Below are positions 18,108-26,925 of a stretch of DNA of 54,713 bases, one piece after another; within the stretch, counting starts at the first letter, position 1, and each line of letters starts with the position of its first letter. Both the position numbers and the translations under genes were made by a program. The stretch is from Nocardia araoensis NBRC 100135 (lineage in GTDB: Bacteria > Actinomycetota > Actinomycetes > Mycobacteriales > Mycobacteriaceae): the NCBI RefSeq assembly GCF_000308435.1, contig NZ_BAFR01000004.1, positions 1 to 54,713 on the forward strand, read 5' to 3'. The notes under the pieces were generated by a model. It was not told the DNA's origin and made no database searches. It worked only from the letters and a program-made list of their open reading frames with translations.

Positions 18108-18887
18108 TCAGGTGTGCAACGGATCCGCTCGGGTAGGCGCGTAACTCGGTTCGTGCTTCTTGAGCAACGCGATCACCCGGTATGTGATCGGGAGCACGAA
18201 CACCTCGCAGAGGGTCTTCCAGATGAAGCCGACGATCACGTAGTTCACGAACTGCTGCCAGGTATCGATGCCGATGGCGCCCGCGGCGATCGAGCAGAAG
18301 ATCAGCGTGTCGGCGAGCTCGCCGACGATGGTCGACCCGATCAGCCTGGCCCACAGATACCTTTCCTTCGTCCGTTCCTTGATCAGCACCAACGTCGCGG
18401 AATTCAGCAGCTGGCCGACGAAGTACCCGGCCAGGCCCGCGGCGACCAGGCGCGGCGTCGTCCCGAGGACGGTGCGGAACGCCTCTTGGTTCTCGTAGAA
18501 GCTCGCGGCAGGCAACCGGATCGCGATGGCGAAGCACACGACCGTCAGCAGCAGGATGGCGAAGCCGTAGTAGATGGCGCGCCGGGTGGCGCGGAAGCCG
18601 TACACCTCGCTCAGCACATCGCCGAGGATGTAGGCGAGCGGGAACAGGAAGAAGGCGCCGTCGGTGGCGATCGGAAGGATTTGCAGCGGCCCGAGCGACA
18701 CCGACCGGTCGCCGAAGAACTCCACCCCCTTTGTGGCGCAGATGTTGGAAATGATCAGGGTTGCCGTGAACAGGGCCACGATCGGTGCGTAGTACCCCCG
18801 CGCTACCTGGGCAAATGCCGCGTGGTCCGCGGGGCGCCCAGGCCCGCCGTGCTCTTGCGTGGTTTTCGACTCACTCACCCGCATCAT
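18108..18887 (-). CDS. yhhQ: Queuosine precursor transporter (YhhQ/VUT family)
   Basis: A 259-residue integral membrane protein with about six helices. FTATLIISNICATKGVEFFG at the start and FPLAYILGDVLSEVYGFRAT are the conserved signatures of the VUT/QPTR family, which imports preQ0/preQ1 or queuine. The polar signature IGSTIVGELADTLIF follows. Being convergent with tgt supports the assignment. It is divergent from the DUF4190 gene, with only 29 bases between start codons, so the true start may be the ATG at 18884 or further in. The exact precursor transported is not known. Confidence 0.9.
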   Translation of the reverse strand: MMRVSESKTTQEHGGPGRPADHAAFAQVARGYYAPIVALFTATLIISNICATKGVEFFGDRSVSLGPLQILPIATDGAFFLFPLAYILGDVLSEVYGFRATRRAIYYGFAILLLTVVCFAIAIRLPAASFYENQEAFRTVLGTTPRLVAAGLAGYFVGQLLNSATLVLIKERTKERYLWARLIGSTIVGELADTLIFCSIAAGAIGIDTWQQFVNYVIVGFIWKTLCEVFVLPITYRVIALLKKHEPSYAPTRADPLHT

Positions 18888-18916
18888 CCAACCAGGTTGT
18901 GGAATACCCTGTAGCC

Positions 18917-19435
18917 ATGACGAATCCCGGGGACTCCGACGAGTGGTGGAAGCAGTACGGCGGCCAAGGCGTGTCGCCGGAGTCCGGGGGACAGAATTCG
19001 GTCCCGCAGTATCCGAGCCAGGGGCAGCAGCCGTCGGGCTACCCGTCGGCGCCGCAGTACCCGGTGCAGTCGTCCGCGCAGCCGATGACGCCGCCTCCGC
19101 AGCCGCAGTACCCGTCCTACCAGCCGCCCGCGCAGCCGTACGGGCAGCCGCAATACGGCTACCAGACTCCGTACCAGCCCTACGGGGTCCCGTCGCAGGG
19201 CACCAATGGCATGGCGATCGGTGCGCTGATCTCGTCGCTGGTCGGGTTCGTCACCTGCGGGCTCGGCTCGATCGTCGGCATCATCCTCGGCGTGATCGCG
19301 TTGAACCAGATCAAGCAGAACGGCCAGGAGGGGCGCGGTATGGCGCTCGCGGGCATCTGGATCGGCGTCGGCGCGATCGTGCTCGCCATCTTGTGGTTCG
19401 TCGTCGTGATCATCGCGGGGACGACCAGCGCGTAG
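18917..19435 (+). CDS. DUF4190-type membrane protein with Pro/Gln-rich N-terminus
   Basis: A 172-residue protein. Residues 1-95 are low-complexity Gln/Pro/Tyr/Ser (PQYPSYQPPAQPYGQPQYGY), followed by the DUF4190 pair of membrane helices (about 100-125 and 145-168) around NQIKQNGQEGRGMALAGI. This architecture is common in actinobacteria and of unknown role; the disordered tail is likely cytoplasmic. The ATG at 18917 begins MTNPGDSDEWWKQYGG. It converges on an RDD protein with a very similar Gln/Tyr tail, so the two may associate. Confidence 0.85.
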   Translation: MTNPGDSDEWWKQYGGQGVSPESGGQNSVPQYPSQGQQPSGYPSAPQYPVQSSAQPMTPPPQPQYPSYQPPAQPYGQPQYGYQTPYQPYGVPSQGTNGMAIGALISSLVGFVTCGLGSIVGIILGVIALNQIKQNGQEGRGMALAGIWIGVGAIVLAILWFVVVIIAGTTSA

Positions 19436-19458
19436 CGGCGCGGTTCGGCGAAAACATC

Positions 19459-19490
19459 AGGGGCGCACCCGATTGGGTGCGCCCCTGTGT
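19459..19490. terminator. Bidirectional terminator hairpin
   Basis: A perfect 12-bp stem, AGGGGCGCACCC (19459-19470) with GGGTGCGCCCCT (19475-19486), with a GATT loop, lies between the convergent DUF4190 and RDD genes. Confidence 0.8.
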
Positions 19491-19511
19491 GTTCGTGCCC
19501 GCCGCGGCGGA

Positions 19512-20207
19512 TCAGGCCTTCACGACCTGGGTGCCGCCGGCGAACTTGTCGTGCCAGCCCTGCTTGTTCGGGTCCTGCGAGATGGTGACCATGATGTAGA
19601 TCGCCAGAACGAGCGAGACGAGGCCGCCGACGCACGGGATGATGTTGGCCGCGACGAAGATGTTGCGCTTCAGCGAGGTAACGGGTTCGATCTTCGCGGC
19701 GCCGCCCGGAGCGAGCACCTTCAGACCGAGGATCTTCTTACCGAGCGTGGTGCCCTGCGAGGTCTCCATGCCGACGAAGTAGCCGACCTGGACCAGGGTC
19801 CACACCACGCTGAGGCCGATGGTCAGGCCCAGCGAGTTGTTGACCAGGGTGTACAGGATGATGTACGGGATGTAGAGGATGAGCGCGTCGATGACACGCG
19901 CACCGATACGAGTGCCGAGGTCGCCCGGCTGGCCGCCGTAGTTGTTGAAACCCGGCTGCTGCGGGTACTGGCCGAACGGCTCCTGCCCGTACTGCGGCTG
20001 CTGGCCGTACTGGGGCTGCTGGCCGTACTGCGGCTGCTGCTGGCCGTATTGGGGCTGCTGCCCGTACTGCGGCTGCTGGCCGTACTGGGGCTGCTGCTGG
20101 CCGTATTGGGGCTGCTGTCCGTACTGGTCGCCCCCCTGTGGGTACGGCTGCCCGTACGGCTGCCCGCCCTGCGGATACTGGTTGGGGTCGTACCCACCGC
20201 TTGTCAT
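19512..20207 (-). CDS. RDD-family membrane protein with PQYGQQ repeats
   Basis: A 231-residue protein. Residues 1-85 are a low-complexity tail built from repeats of PQYGQQ/PQYGQQQ. An RDD domain follows: LGTRIGARVIDALILYI with its Arg and Asp residues, a second helix (about 125-150), TLGKKILGLKV, and a final helix before KQGWHDKFAGG. RDD proteins are membrane proteins of mostly unknown or transport role. The ATG at 20207 follows AGGACAA. It lies 46 bases downstream of gluQ on the same strand. Confidence 0.86.
   Translation of the reverse strand: MTSGGYDPNQYPQGGQPYGQPYPQGGDQYGQQPQYGQQQPQYGQQPQYGQQPQYGQQQPQYGQQPQYGQQPQYGQEPFGQYPQQPGFNNYGGQPGDLGTRIGARVIDALILYIPYIILYTLVNNSLGLTIGLSVVWTLVQVGYFVGMETSQGTTLGKKILGLKVLAPGGAAKIEPVTSLKRNIFVAANIIPCVGGLVSLVLAIYIMVTISQDPNKQGWHDKFAGGTQVVKA
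20005..20125 (-). repeat. Tandem coding repeat (PQYGQQ units)
   Basis: Back-to-back 18-21-base units such as TACTGGGGCTGCTGGCCG (plus-strand reading) encode about seven PQYGQQ or PQYGQQQ repeats in the RDD protein tail. Unit number is likely to vary between strains. Confidence 0.85.
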
Positions 20208-20253
20208 AGTTGTTTGTCCTCGTCGATTGATCAGTAGTTGGACGATGCGTACG

Positions 20254-21171
20254 TTACGGACATGGGCTGCTTCGCAACAACCCGTCCACGTCGAATACCG
20301 ACGGTTCACGGGGTAGCCGCCGGGTGTCGAAACGCTCGAGTAGCTCGGACGACGATGTCGCGCTGAAGCCGAGCGAAGCGGCCAGTGCCGAGACTACTTC
20401 CTCCGGCGTGTTGCCGAGCGCCAATCGTTCGCGGAGTGTCACCGCCCCATCCCGTTTCGCCAGCCGCCGCCCTTCCGTGTTGAGCACCAGCGGCACGTGG
20501 GCGTAGTGCGGCACAGGCAGATCGAGCAGCGTCGCGAGGTATGCCTGCCGCGGGGTCGACGGCAGCAGATCGTCGCCGCGGACCACCTGGTCGATGCCCT
20601 GCGCGGCATCGTCCACCACGACGGCGAGGTTGTAGGCGGGAACGCCGTCGCCGCGCCGCAGCACCACGTCATCGATCGGGCCCCGGTAGCGACCGTGCAG
20701 CTCGTCGTACACCTCGAACTCGGTGGCCTTGGCGCGCAGGCGCAGTGCGGCCGGGCGGCCCTGTGCGCGCAGCCGCTCACGCTCCAAGGGGATCAGGGTG
20801 CGGCAGGTACCGGGGTAAGCGCCCATGGGTCCGTGCGGCGCCGTCGCGGCTTTCTGTATTTCTCTTCGCGTGCAGAAGCATTCGTAGGTCAGGCCGGCGG
20901 CGGTGAGGCGTTCGATGGCCGCTTCGTACTGCGGCAGTCGATCGGACTGGCGTACTACGGGCCCGTCCCAATCGACGCCGATCGCCGCGAGATCGTCGAG
21001 TTGCCGCTGCTCCGCACCGGGACGCACCCGGTCCAGGTCATCGATCCGGAGCAGGAAGCGGCGGCCGGTGGACCGGGCGAACGCCCAAGCCAGCAGTGCG
21101 GTGCGGAGATTGCCCAGGTGCAGGTCTCCGGACGGGCTCGGCGCATACCGGCCCGCACCCGGCTCAGTCAC
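20254..21171 (-). CDS. gluQ: Glutamyl-Q tRNA(Asp) synthetase
   Basis: A 305-residue enzyme related to the GluRS catalytic core but lacking an anticodon-binding domain. It glutamylates the cyclopentene ring of queuosine 34 in tRNA-Asp. YAPSPSGDLHLGNLRTALLA contains the HIGH-like motif. CFC with a later YPGTC forms the zinc site, and LAKRDGAVTL replaces KMSKS. The length fits GluQ (about 300) rather than GluRS (about 480). The GTG at 21171 begins the Rossmann core; upstream frame is unlike protein. With tgt and yhhQ within 4.5 kb it supports active Q metabolism. Confidence 0.92.
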   Translation of the reverse strand: MTEPGAGRYAPSPSGDLHLGNLRTALLAWAFARSTGRRFLLRIDDLDRVRPGAEQRQLDDLAAIGVDWDGPVVRQSDRLPQYEAAIERLTAAGLTYECFCTRREIQKAATAPHGPMGAYPGTCRTLIPLERERLRAQGRPAALRLRAKATEFEVYDELHGRYRGPIDDVVLRRGDGVPAYNLAVVVDDAAQGIDQVVRGDDLLPSTPRQAYLATLLDLPVPHYAHVPLVLNTEGRRLAKRDGAVTLRERLALGNTPEEVVSALAASLGFSATSSSELLERFDTRRLPREPSVFDVDGLLRSSPCP

Positions 21172-21227
21172 GGGCTCGCCTGGTGGACGATGAGATGCGC
21201 ACGTCGGCCATGGTAGAAGCGAGCCGA

Positions 21228-21710
21228 TCAGCCGCGCAGACGCGGCCGCAGGTCGGCGTCCGCCGGTTCGCCGCCCGCCTCGAGTGTGGCGAGCAGGGCC
21301 TCGGCGTGGGCGACCAATCCGGGAAGGTCGATATCGTAGGGCGCCTCCCCGCCGTCGGTTCGGTATGCCGTCAACCGCGACACCGCGCGGGCGAGCAGTG
21401 TACGCGCCCCCTTCGGATTTCCGCGCTGTATGTGTGTTAGTCCGACAGCGAACTGCGCGAGCGCCTGCCACAGCATCCGCTCGGCGAACGGTCCGTTCTT
21501 CCATGCGGCCTCTAAAACCTCGTGTGCATTGAATGCAAGTCCCTCGTCCAGCAGTTGCTGGGCGAAGGTCAAGGTTTGCTGGGGTGGAAGATCGAGATCG
21601 TCCGGAATTCGGGCAACTCCGGTGCTGCCCGCGGGCAGCGGACGCCCGAGGCGGTCGCGCGGACGGGCATTACGGGCGCGACCTGCGTCGTCTCGATCGC
21701 GTTCGACCAT
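21228..21710 (-). CDS. DUF309 family protein
   Basis: A 160-residue alpha-helical protein with the DUF309 signature FNAHEVLEAAWKNGP and the following LWQALAQFAVGLTHIQRGN. The conserved His-Glu pair suggests a binding site, but the function is unknown. The ATG at 21710 is used; an in-frame ATG pair at 21719-21722 is possible, and GGAG lies only three bases before 21710. It ends 56 bases before gluQ on the same strand and may be its operon partner. Confidence 0.8.
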   Translation of the reverse strand: MVERDRDDAGRARNARPRDRLGRPLPAGSTGVARIPDDLDLPPQQTLTFAQQLLDEGLAFNAHEVLEAAWKNGPFAERMLWQALAQFAVGLTHIQRGNPKGARTLLARAVSRLTAYRTDGGEAPYDIDLPGLVAHAEALLATLEAGGEPADADLRPRLRG

Positions 21711-21791
21711 AGGCTCCATCATGCACGGCCGCTGTGCGTCCGTCGACGCGGGCCCGCGCCCCCGGGTGAATTGCCGCCGATAACAGAGCAA

Positions 21792-22131
21792 TCACATCCG
21801 CTAAAAACATTGTGGTACGCCAGTGTTTGGAATGAATACCAAGGGTCGGCAATGTTCCCGCAACTCTGCTGCTTCGCAAACGTGTGTAGTTGCGATGATT
21901 GAATAGGCAAGAGCCGGGCAAACTTTCGAGGGACCTGCTAGTGTTACCGCGCGGGGACGGGCCCCGTGCGAGGTTAATTTCCTCTCGAACTCGATGTGCG
22001 ATATAGACGCACCGGGAAGTGGGCTCCGGCAAAGGGTGCACCACGGGATTCGACTTTCAGTCGGGTACCGATGCTAGCTGGAACGATGTCAGGAGAAATC
22101 TCGCTCTCGACGCAGCAAAGGAGCTAGTACC
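21792..22131. other. 340-base intergenic stretch, relatively AT-rich
   Basis: This stretch separates the divergent DUF309 and DUF397 genes and is less GC-rich than its surroundings (for example around 21800-21910). It probably contains both promoters. No convincing gene is seen. It ends with AAAGGAG (22118-22124), the DUF397 ribosome site. Confidence 0.5.
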
Positions 22132-22341
22132 GTGGAGGTTGGTTGGACGGGCGCTGTATGGCGCAAGAGCACATACAGTGGTCCGGATGGAGCTTGTGTG
22201 GAAGTCGCTTTTCTCGTCGACGGCCGTGTCGCCGTTCGTGACACCAAGGACAGTGGACGTGGACCGGTCTTGGCGTTTGCGCCGGGCGAGTGGGATGCAT
22301 TCCTAGGGGGGGTCTCGACGGGAGCGTTCCGGTGCGGCTGA
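22132..22341 (+). CDS. DUF397 domain protein
   Basis: A 69-residue protein with the full DUF397 pattern: WRKSTYSGPDGACVEVAF, VAVRDTKDSGRGPVLAF and a final EWDAFLGGV. The family is abundant in sporulating and filamentous actinobacteria, usually beside a DUF5753/XRE regulator with which it forms a toxin-antitoxin-like or developmental switch pair. Here no such partner is adjacent. The GTG at 22132 has AAAGGAG seven bases upstream. A terminator hairpin follows at about 22372. Confidence 0.92.
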   Translation: MEVGWTGAVWRKSTYSGPDGACVEVAFLVDGRVAVRDTKDSGRGPVLAFAPGEWDAFLGGVSTGAFRCG

Positions 22342-22371
22342 ACTGCTTCGGAATCGCCTGAACAAGGCAAA

Positions 22372-22415
22372 GCGGGCCCCGGGTCGTATGGACTCGGGGC
22401 CTTCGCGGTTTTTCG
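22372..22415. terminator. Terminator between convergent DUF397 and qcrB genes
   Basis: GGCCCCG pairs with CGGGGCC across a 13-base loop, followed by a short TTCGCGGTTTTT tract. It is placed between two convergent genes and can serve both. Confidence 0.65.
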
Positions 22416-22441
22416 GACAGGTTGCGCGCCGTGTCGAATGT

Positions 22442-24082
22442 TCAGTGGGCGGAACCATTTCCGTCGCCGTTCGCCCGTTCCTGGACTTTGCGCAGCACCG
22501 CGAGCTGCTTGCGTTCCTCTTCGTGCTCGATCTCGAAGTGCTTCGCGCTCTCGTCCCGGGGATCCGCGCGCAAGAAGCTGCCGGTACCCGGCTTGCCGGC
22601 CGCACCGAGCTTGCTCATCTTCTTCGGTACGGGCGCGCCCTGGTACTCCAGCGGAACCGGGTGACCGTGCCGGTCCACCGGGCCCAGCGGCTGGTGCACC
22701 TCGATGTACTCACCGTGCGGCAGGCGCTTGATCACACCGGTCTCCACACCGTGCTCGAGCACCGTGCGGTCGCTGCGCTGCAGGCCGAGGCAGATGCGGT
22801 AGGCCAGGAAGTAGGCGATCGGGGGCGCGAGCAGAAGGCCGATGCGTCCGGCCCAGGTCGTCGCGTTGAGGGAGATGTGGAACTTGTACGCGATGATGTC
22901 GTTGACGCACGACAGCGTGAGCACCGTGTAGAAGGCGATGGCCATCGCGCCGATCGCCGTGCGAACGGGCACGTCGCGGGGGCGCTGCAACAGGTTGTGG
23001 TGCGCGCTGGTGTCGCCGGTCAGCCGCTTCTCGATCCAGGGGTAAGCGGTGAGCACGACGAAGACCAACCCCATGATCACGGCGACCCAGAACACCGCGG
23101 GCACCGTGTAGCGGCCCAGATACAGCTCCCACGGTGGCATCAACCGCGCCATGCCGTCGGTCCACATCATGTAGAAGTCCGGCTGCGAACCCGCTGAGAC
23201 CTGCGAGGGGTTGTACGGACCGAGATTCCAGATCGGGTTGATCTGGAAGATGCCGCCCATGAGGCCGACGATGCCGAGGGTGAAGGCGAAGTACGCGCCC
23301 TGGTCGGCGGCGAACACCGGCACGATCCGGGCGCCCACCACGTTGTTCTCCGTGCGGCCGGGGCCGGGGAACTGGGTGTGCTTCTGGTACCACACCAGCG
23401 CCACGTGGGCGGCGATCAGTGCCAGGATGATGCCGGGGAACAACAGCACGTGTGCCACATACAAGCGCGGGATGATGATGTCGCCCGGGAAGTCGCCGCC
23501 GAACATCAGCCAGTGCATCCAGGTGCCGATGATCGGGATCGAGATCGTGATGCCGGAGAACGCGGCGCGCAGGCCGGTGCCCGACAGCAGGTCGTCGGGC
23601 AGCGAGTAGCCGAAGAAGCCCTCGAACATCGCCAGGATCAGCAGCAACGAGCCGAGTACCCAGTTCGCCTCACGCGGCTTGCGGAACGCGCCGGTGAAGA
23701 AGATGCGGAACAGATGCACGATGATCGACGTCGCGAACAGCAGGGCCGCCCAGTGATGGACCTGCCGCACGAACAGACCGCCGCGGACCTCGAAGGAGAG
23801 GTTGAGCGCCGTCTCGTACGCCCGCGACATGGTCACCCCGCGCATCGGCTGATACGAGCCGTTGTAGACGACCTCCGTCATGGACGGGTCGAAGAACAGC
23901 GTCAGGTAGACGCCCGACAGCAGCAGGATGATGAAGCTGTAGAGGGCGATCTCGCCGAGGAGGAACGACCAATGCGTCGGGAAGACCTTGTTGATCGACC
24001 GCTTGACGAACGCGGCGGCCTTATATCGCTCGTCCGCCTCATCGGCTTGGTTGGCGATTTTGCGAGCTAGATCTATAGCCAT
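22442..24082 (-). CDS. qcrB: Cytochrome b subunit of bc1 complex, orphan copy
   Basis: A 546-residue QcrB with eight or more membrane helices. Heme ligands appear as His109/110 with His123 and His211 with His226 ([36 protein letters not shown]). The quinol site motif is PDFYMMW, the actinobacterial form of PEWY. The long C-terminal extension after residue 430 is typical of actinobacteria. In related genomes qcrB follows ctaE-qcrC-qcrA; here neither qcrA nor qcrC is adjacent and both neighbours point elsewhere. The ATG at 24082 has GGCGGGG about eight bases upstream; a GTG at 24091 is also in frame. Confidence 0.9.
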   Translation of the reverse strand: MAIDLARKIANQADEADERYKAAAFVKRSINKVFPTHWSFLLGEIALYSFIILLLSGVYLTLFFDPSMTEVVYNGSYQPMRGVTMSRAYETALNLSFEVRGGLFVRQVHHWAALLFATSIIVHLFRIFFTGAFRKPREANWVLGSLLLILAMFEGFFGYSLPDDLLSGTGLRAAFSGITISIPIIGTWMHWLMFGGDFPGDIIIPRLYVAHVLLFPGIILALIAAHVALVWYQKHTQFPGPGRTENNVVGARIVPVFAADQGAYFAFTLGIVGLMGGIFQINPIWNLGPYNPSQVSAGSQPDFYMMWTDGMARLMPPWELYLGRYTVPAVFWVAVIMGLVFVVLTAYPWIEKRLTGDTSAHHNLLQRPRDVPVRTAIGAMAIAFYTVLTLSCVNDIIAYKFHISLNATTWAGRIGLLLAPPIAYFLAYRICLGLQRSDRTVLEHGVETGVIKRLPHGEYIEVHQPLGPVDRHGHPVPLEYQGAPVPKKMSKLGAAGKPGTGSFLRADPRDESAKHFEIEHEEERKQLAVLRKVQERANGDGNGSAH

Positions 24083-24247
24083 GGCCGGCACCCCGCCTGG
24101 GTGAGTGGTATCCGTTCCTACTACAGACGGTAGCAGAGCCGCGTGCCGGAATCGATGGGGTTTTCCGGACGGAATTGTGGAACAAGATCATTCACATTGC
24201 TCCGGCCGACCGGACGCGATCGGGTCCGAGTCGATATCGTTTTACTT

Positions 24248-25723
24248 GTGAGCGCGATGGCACCGCAGGACGCGACGATGTATTGGCTGTCCGAACGTAC
24301 GCGCAACGACCTTTTTCTCTTGTATTGCTTCGCCGATCGCGGACTGCCCACAGCGGAACTGCGTGCCGCCGTCGCCGAACGGAGCGCGCGGATCTCCGAT
24401 CTGCGGGTCCGGCTGCGCGAACTGCCCGCGGACATCGATTACCCGTTCTGGACACGGTGCGAATTCGACGCCGAGCAATTCGTAGAACATGTACTGGTGG
24501 AGCGCAGTTGGTCGTGCTTCCTGGGGGTCCTCGGCGATCTGCTCGGCACCGGCGTGGATGCCGCCGTGCACCCATGGCGGCTGCATGTGTTCCGTGCGAT
24601 CGACGACGCACCGGGGCTGGAAGGCGAGCCCGCGCTGGTGGTGGTGCTCCAGATGTCCCATGCACTGGCCGATGGACGGCGGTCCTCGGCGATCGCGCGC
24701 GCGCTGTTCTCGGAGACTTTCGCGGTCGAGGACGGCGACCGGCTGGACCCTGCGTCCGATGGCGGCGTCGAAGCGGTGGATGAGGCTGGATGGCGGCTGC
24801 TGCGGTGGCCCTTCGCGGAAGACGTCGCGGCACGTGGGCGGAGCATCGGTGCCGCGGTGTCGGCGGCCGGGGTGCTGGTCGACTCGGCGGTCGGTGTGCT
24901 GCGCATGCCGGTCCGGGTGGCGGCGACGGCGGTGCGCGGCTACCAGGCGTTCCGAGCGCAGCGGCGGCTGGCGGAGTTGACCGAGTCTGGTGCGGTGCCG
25001 CCACCCGCTTCCGGTTTTCCGCCGAGTGTGCTGAATCGATCTTCAGCGCAAGGCGTCTCGCGGCACGAAGCTCGGATGCTGGTGTTCCCGTCCGCCGACC
25101 TGCGGGTGCCCGGCCGGACCGTCACGGTTGTCGTCCTGACCGCGGTATCGCTGGCGCTCGCCCGCTACCTGGCCGAGCTGGGCGAGCCGGTGGAGCGGCT
25201 CGGTGCGCAGGTGCCGATGGCTCTTCCCGAGGCAACCCGCCTACGCAACAACTATCGCAGTCTCGGCGTCGACCTGTTCATCGACGAACCCGATCTGCGC
25301 CTGCGCGCCGACAAGATCGCCGCAGCGCTCGCCGACCGGCGCGTCCGCGCACGGCACCCGCTGCTGTCCGCGCAGGACCGGGTCACCGCGGCCATGCCGG
25401 CCCCACTGCTGCGCCGGGACGTGGACAGCTACCCCCTCGACGCCGTCCCCGACTCGATCGCGGGCCACACCGTCGTCTCCAGCGTCGACCGCGGCCCGGC
25501 CGATCTTTCGTTCGGTGGCGGCGCGGTGCGTTTCACGGCCGGGTTCCCGGCCCTCGGCTCCGTCATGCATCTCACCCACGGGGTGCACGGACTCGGCGAC
25601 ACCGTCACCATCTCCCTGCAGGCGGACCCCGAGGTGCTGCCCGACGTGGACGCCTACGCCGCCCACCTTCGTGCCGCACTGCTCGAAGCGCATCTCACGC
25701 GGGTCGACGCGGCTCCGGCGTGA
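24248..25723 (+). CDS. WS/DGAT-like acyltransferase, altered active site
   Basis: A 491-residue protein of the wax ester synthase/diacylglycerol acyltransferase superfamily. The N-terminal YWLSERTRNDLFLLYCFAD, a central motif QMSHALADG (residues 136-143) and the C-terminal SVMHLTHGVHGLGDTVTISL fit the family. The usual HHxxxDG is SHALADG here: the first His is Ser while the second His and Asp-Gly remain. A membrane-like or amphipathic stretch occurs at about 210-240. Start GTG 24248 or ATG 24257; neither has a clear ribosome site. The substrate could be an acyl-CoA and an alcohol or polyketide; this is inference. Confidence 0.82.
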   Translation: MSAMAPQDATMYWLSERTRNDLFLLYCFADRGLPTAELRAAVAERSARISDLRVRLRELPADIDYPFWTRCEFDAEQFVEHVLVERSWSCFLGVLGDLLGTGVDAAVHPWRLHVFRAIDDAPGLEGEPALVVVLQMSHALADGRRSSAIARALFSETFAVEDGDRLDPASDGGVEAVDEAGWRLLRWPFAEDVAARGRSIGAAVSAAGVLVDSAVGVLRMPVRVAATAVRGYQAFRAQRRLAELTESGAVPPPASGFPPSVLNRSSAQGVSRHEARMLVFPSADLRVPGRTVTVVVLTAVSLALARYLAELGEPVERLGAQVPMALPEATRLRNNYRSLGVDLFIDEPDLRLRADKIAAALADRRVRARHPLLSAQDRVTAAMPAPLLRRDVDSYPLDAVPDSIAGHTVVSSVDRGPADLSFGGGAVRFTAGFPALGSVMHLTHGVHGLGDTVTISLQADPEVLPDVDAYAAHLRAALLEAHLTRVDAAPA

Positions 25724-25735
25724 CGAGTCCGCCGG

Positions 25736-26386
25736 TCAAGAACGGGCGAGAGCAGGCTGCGGAGCGGCCTGGTGCACCTCGGCGGAGATCTTGATATCCA
25801 GTTCGAGCCGGGTGGCGTTGATGACCGAACGCTCCTCCTCGACCGTGTTCTCGATCGCCCGGGACCACAGCGCCTGGATCTCGGTGATCTCCTCGGCGGT
25901 GGCCTCGCCGTCGAATTCGATCCGGCGGCGCTGCAAGCTGATGTTCAGCGCCGCGGTGAGCGTGCGCATCAGGTCCTCGCAGCGGTTGGGGATCTTGCGA
26001 TGCGACAGGACGCGCAGGTTGCTGATATAACCCCGCGAGCCGGTGATGAGCTGCCGGATCTCCGCGTCGACGTCGTCCAGCTCGTCGGCCTCCCAGTGCT
26101 CGCAGTGCAACAGCTGCTGGCGGACGTCGCTCGAAATCGACAGCACGGACGAGACCGCGGTCAACACCGATTCCCGCCGCCACTTGTCGTGCTCCCGCCG
26201 CTCGGCCGCCGCGTTGGTCGACTCCACGGCGCGCTGCGCCGCGTCCAAGGTGACCCGGTTCCGCTCGTCCGCTGCGGTGAGCGCCGCACGGTTCGTTCGG
26301 TTGTTGACCAGCACGCCGACCAACGCCGCAATGGCAACGATGAAGGAACCGAAGAGCGGAAGCCACTGAGTCACGGAGAAGATCAT
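25736..26386 (-). CDS. Single-pass membrane protein with cytoplasmic coiled coil
   Basis: A 216-residue protein with one N-terminal membrane helix (LPLFGSFIVAIAALVGVLVN, about residues 9-28), a charged coiled-coil segment (about 30-75), and a soluble helical domain to the end. I recognise no named family; similar proteins are hypothetical in actinobacteria. It lies 47 bases downstream of a SLOG-like gene on the same strand. An in-frame ATG at 26461 would overlap that gene; the ATG at 26386 starts just before the helix and is preferred, although no strong ribosome site is seen. It could be a membrane effector or sensor paired with the SLOG protein (inference). Confidence 0.7.
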   Translation of the reverse strand: MIFSVTQWLPLFGSFIVAIAALVGVLVNNRTNRAALTAADERNRVTLDAAQRAVESTNAAAERREHDKWRRESVLTAVSSVLSISSDVRQQLLHCEHWEADELDDVDAEIRQLITGSRGYISNLRVLSHRKIPNRCEDLMRTLTAALNISLQRRRIEFDGEATAEEITEIQALWSRAIENTVEEERSVINATRLELDIKISAEVHQAAPQPALARS

Positions 26387-26433
26387 TCCATCGGAATGGG
26401 AAGTCGCACAGTCCAGATCGGGCAAACGGGGCG

Positions 26434-26913
26434 TCAGCTTCGTGCGGCGCCTTTCGGCCATACGACATCGACCGGCACACCACGTTCACGCGCGAGTTCG
26501 ACCACCGTCCCGGTGCCCGCCTTCTGCCCGGCATCGCCATCCCAAACCGCGACCAGCCGGTCGACCGACCCGACTACGACATCGTTGGCCGCCTCGTACG
26601 CTGCACGGCCCGCGTCGTCGAAATCCATCACACGCACGGTGGTCGCGCGCTTCACGAGCTCATCGAACAACTCGGCGTGATCCGGCTTCACCTTCCGCTC
26701 GCGGTAGTTCCGTGAGGGCAACACCACCTCGAGCCGACCGCCCGCATCGAGCACCGCCCGCGCGAACACCGAATCAGACCCGCGCGCAATACAACTCACC
26801 CCGACCAGATCGCTCGGATCATGCCCATCGAGCAGCGCGCGCACCGCGTCGTACACCAACGGCGCGGTGGCCTCGGTGATGTTCATGTGGCCGGTGACAC
26901 CGATACGCACCAT
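26434..26913 (-). CDS. SLOG-like Rossmann-fold nucleotide-binding protein
   Basis: A 159-residue Rossmannoid protein. The N-terminal RIGVTGHMNI followed by VGVSCIARGSDSVFARAVLD fits the SLOG/LOG-like fold, in which the first loop (GxTGH) and the GSD turn bind a nucleotide. ANDVVVGSVDRLVAVWDGD and GTGTVVELARERGVPV complete the sheet. SLOG proteins often sense nucleotide signals in immune systems; others are LOG-type cytokinin phosphoribohydrolases, but the PGGxGT motif of LOG is absent. The ATG at 26913 has AGGAG nine bases upstream. Downstream lies a membrane protein; upstream lies a decayed helical regulator whose stop is 12 bases away. Confidence 0.78.
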   Translation of the reverse strand: MVRIGVTGHMNITEATAPLVYDAVRALLDGHDPSDLVGVSCIARGSDSVFARAVLDAGGRLEVVLPSRNYRERKVKPDHAELFDELVKRATTVRVMDFDDAGRAAYEAANDVVVGSVDRLVAVWDGDAGQKAGTGTVVELARERGVPVDVVWPKGAARS

Positions 26914-26925
26914 GCAGATGTGCTC

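Noticed and set aside
20005..20125. Short regular repeats that could suggest a CRISPR array
   Set aside because: The units are contiguous, without variable spacers, and encode in-frame amino-acid repeats; no cas gene is present.
19942..20316. Cys/Trp/Gly repeat protein (CGCWPYWG units) on the plus strand
   Set aside because: It is the reverse reading of the PQYGQQ coding repeats in the RDD gene; no start signal supports it.
22019..22306. Plus-strand open frame overlapping DUF397
   Set aside because: It is in another frame, lacks a ribosome site, and overlaps a clear DUF397 gene.
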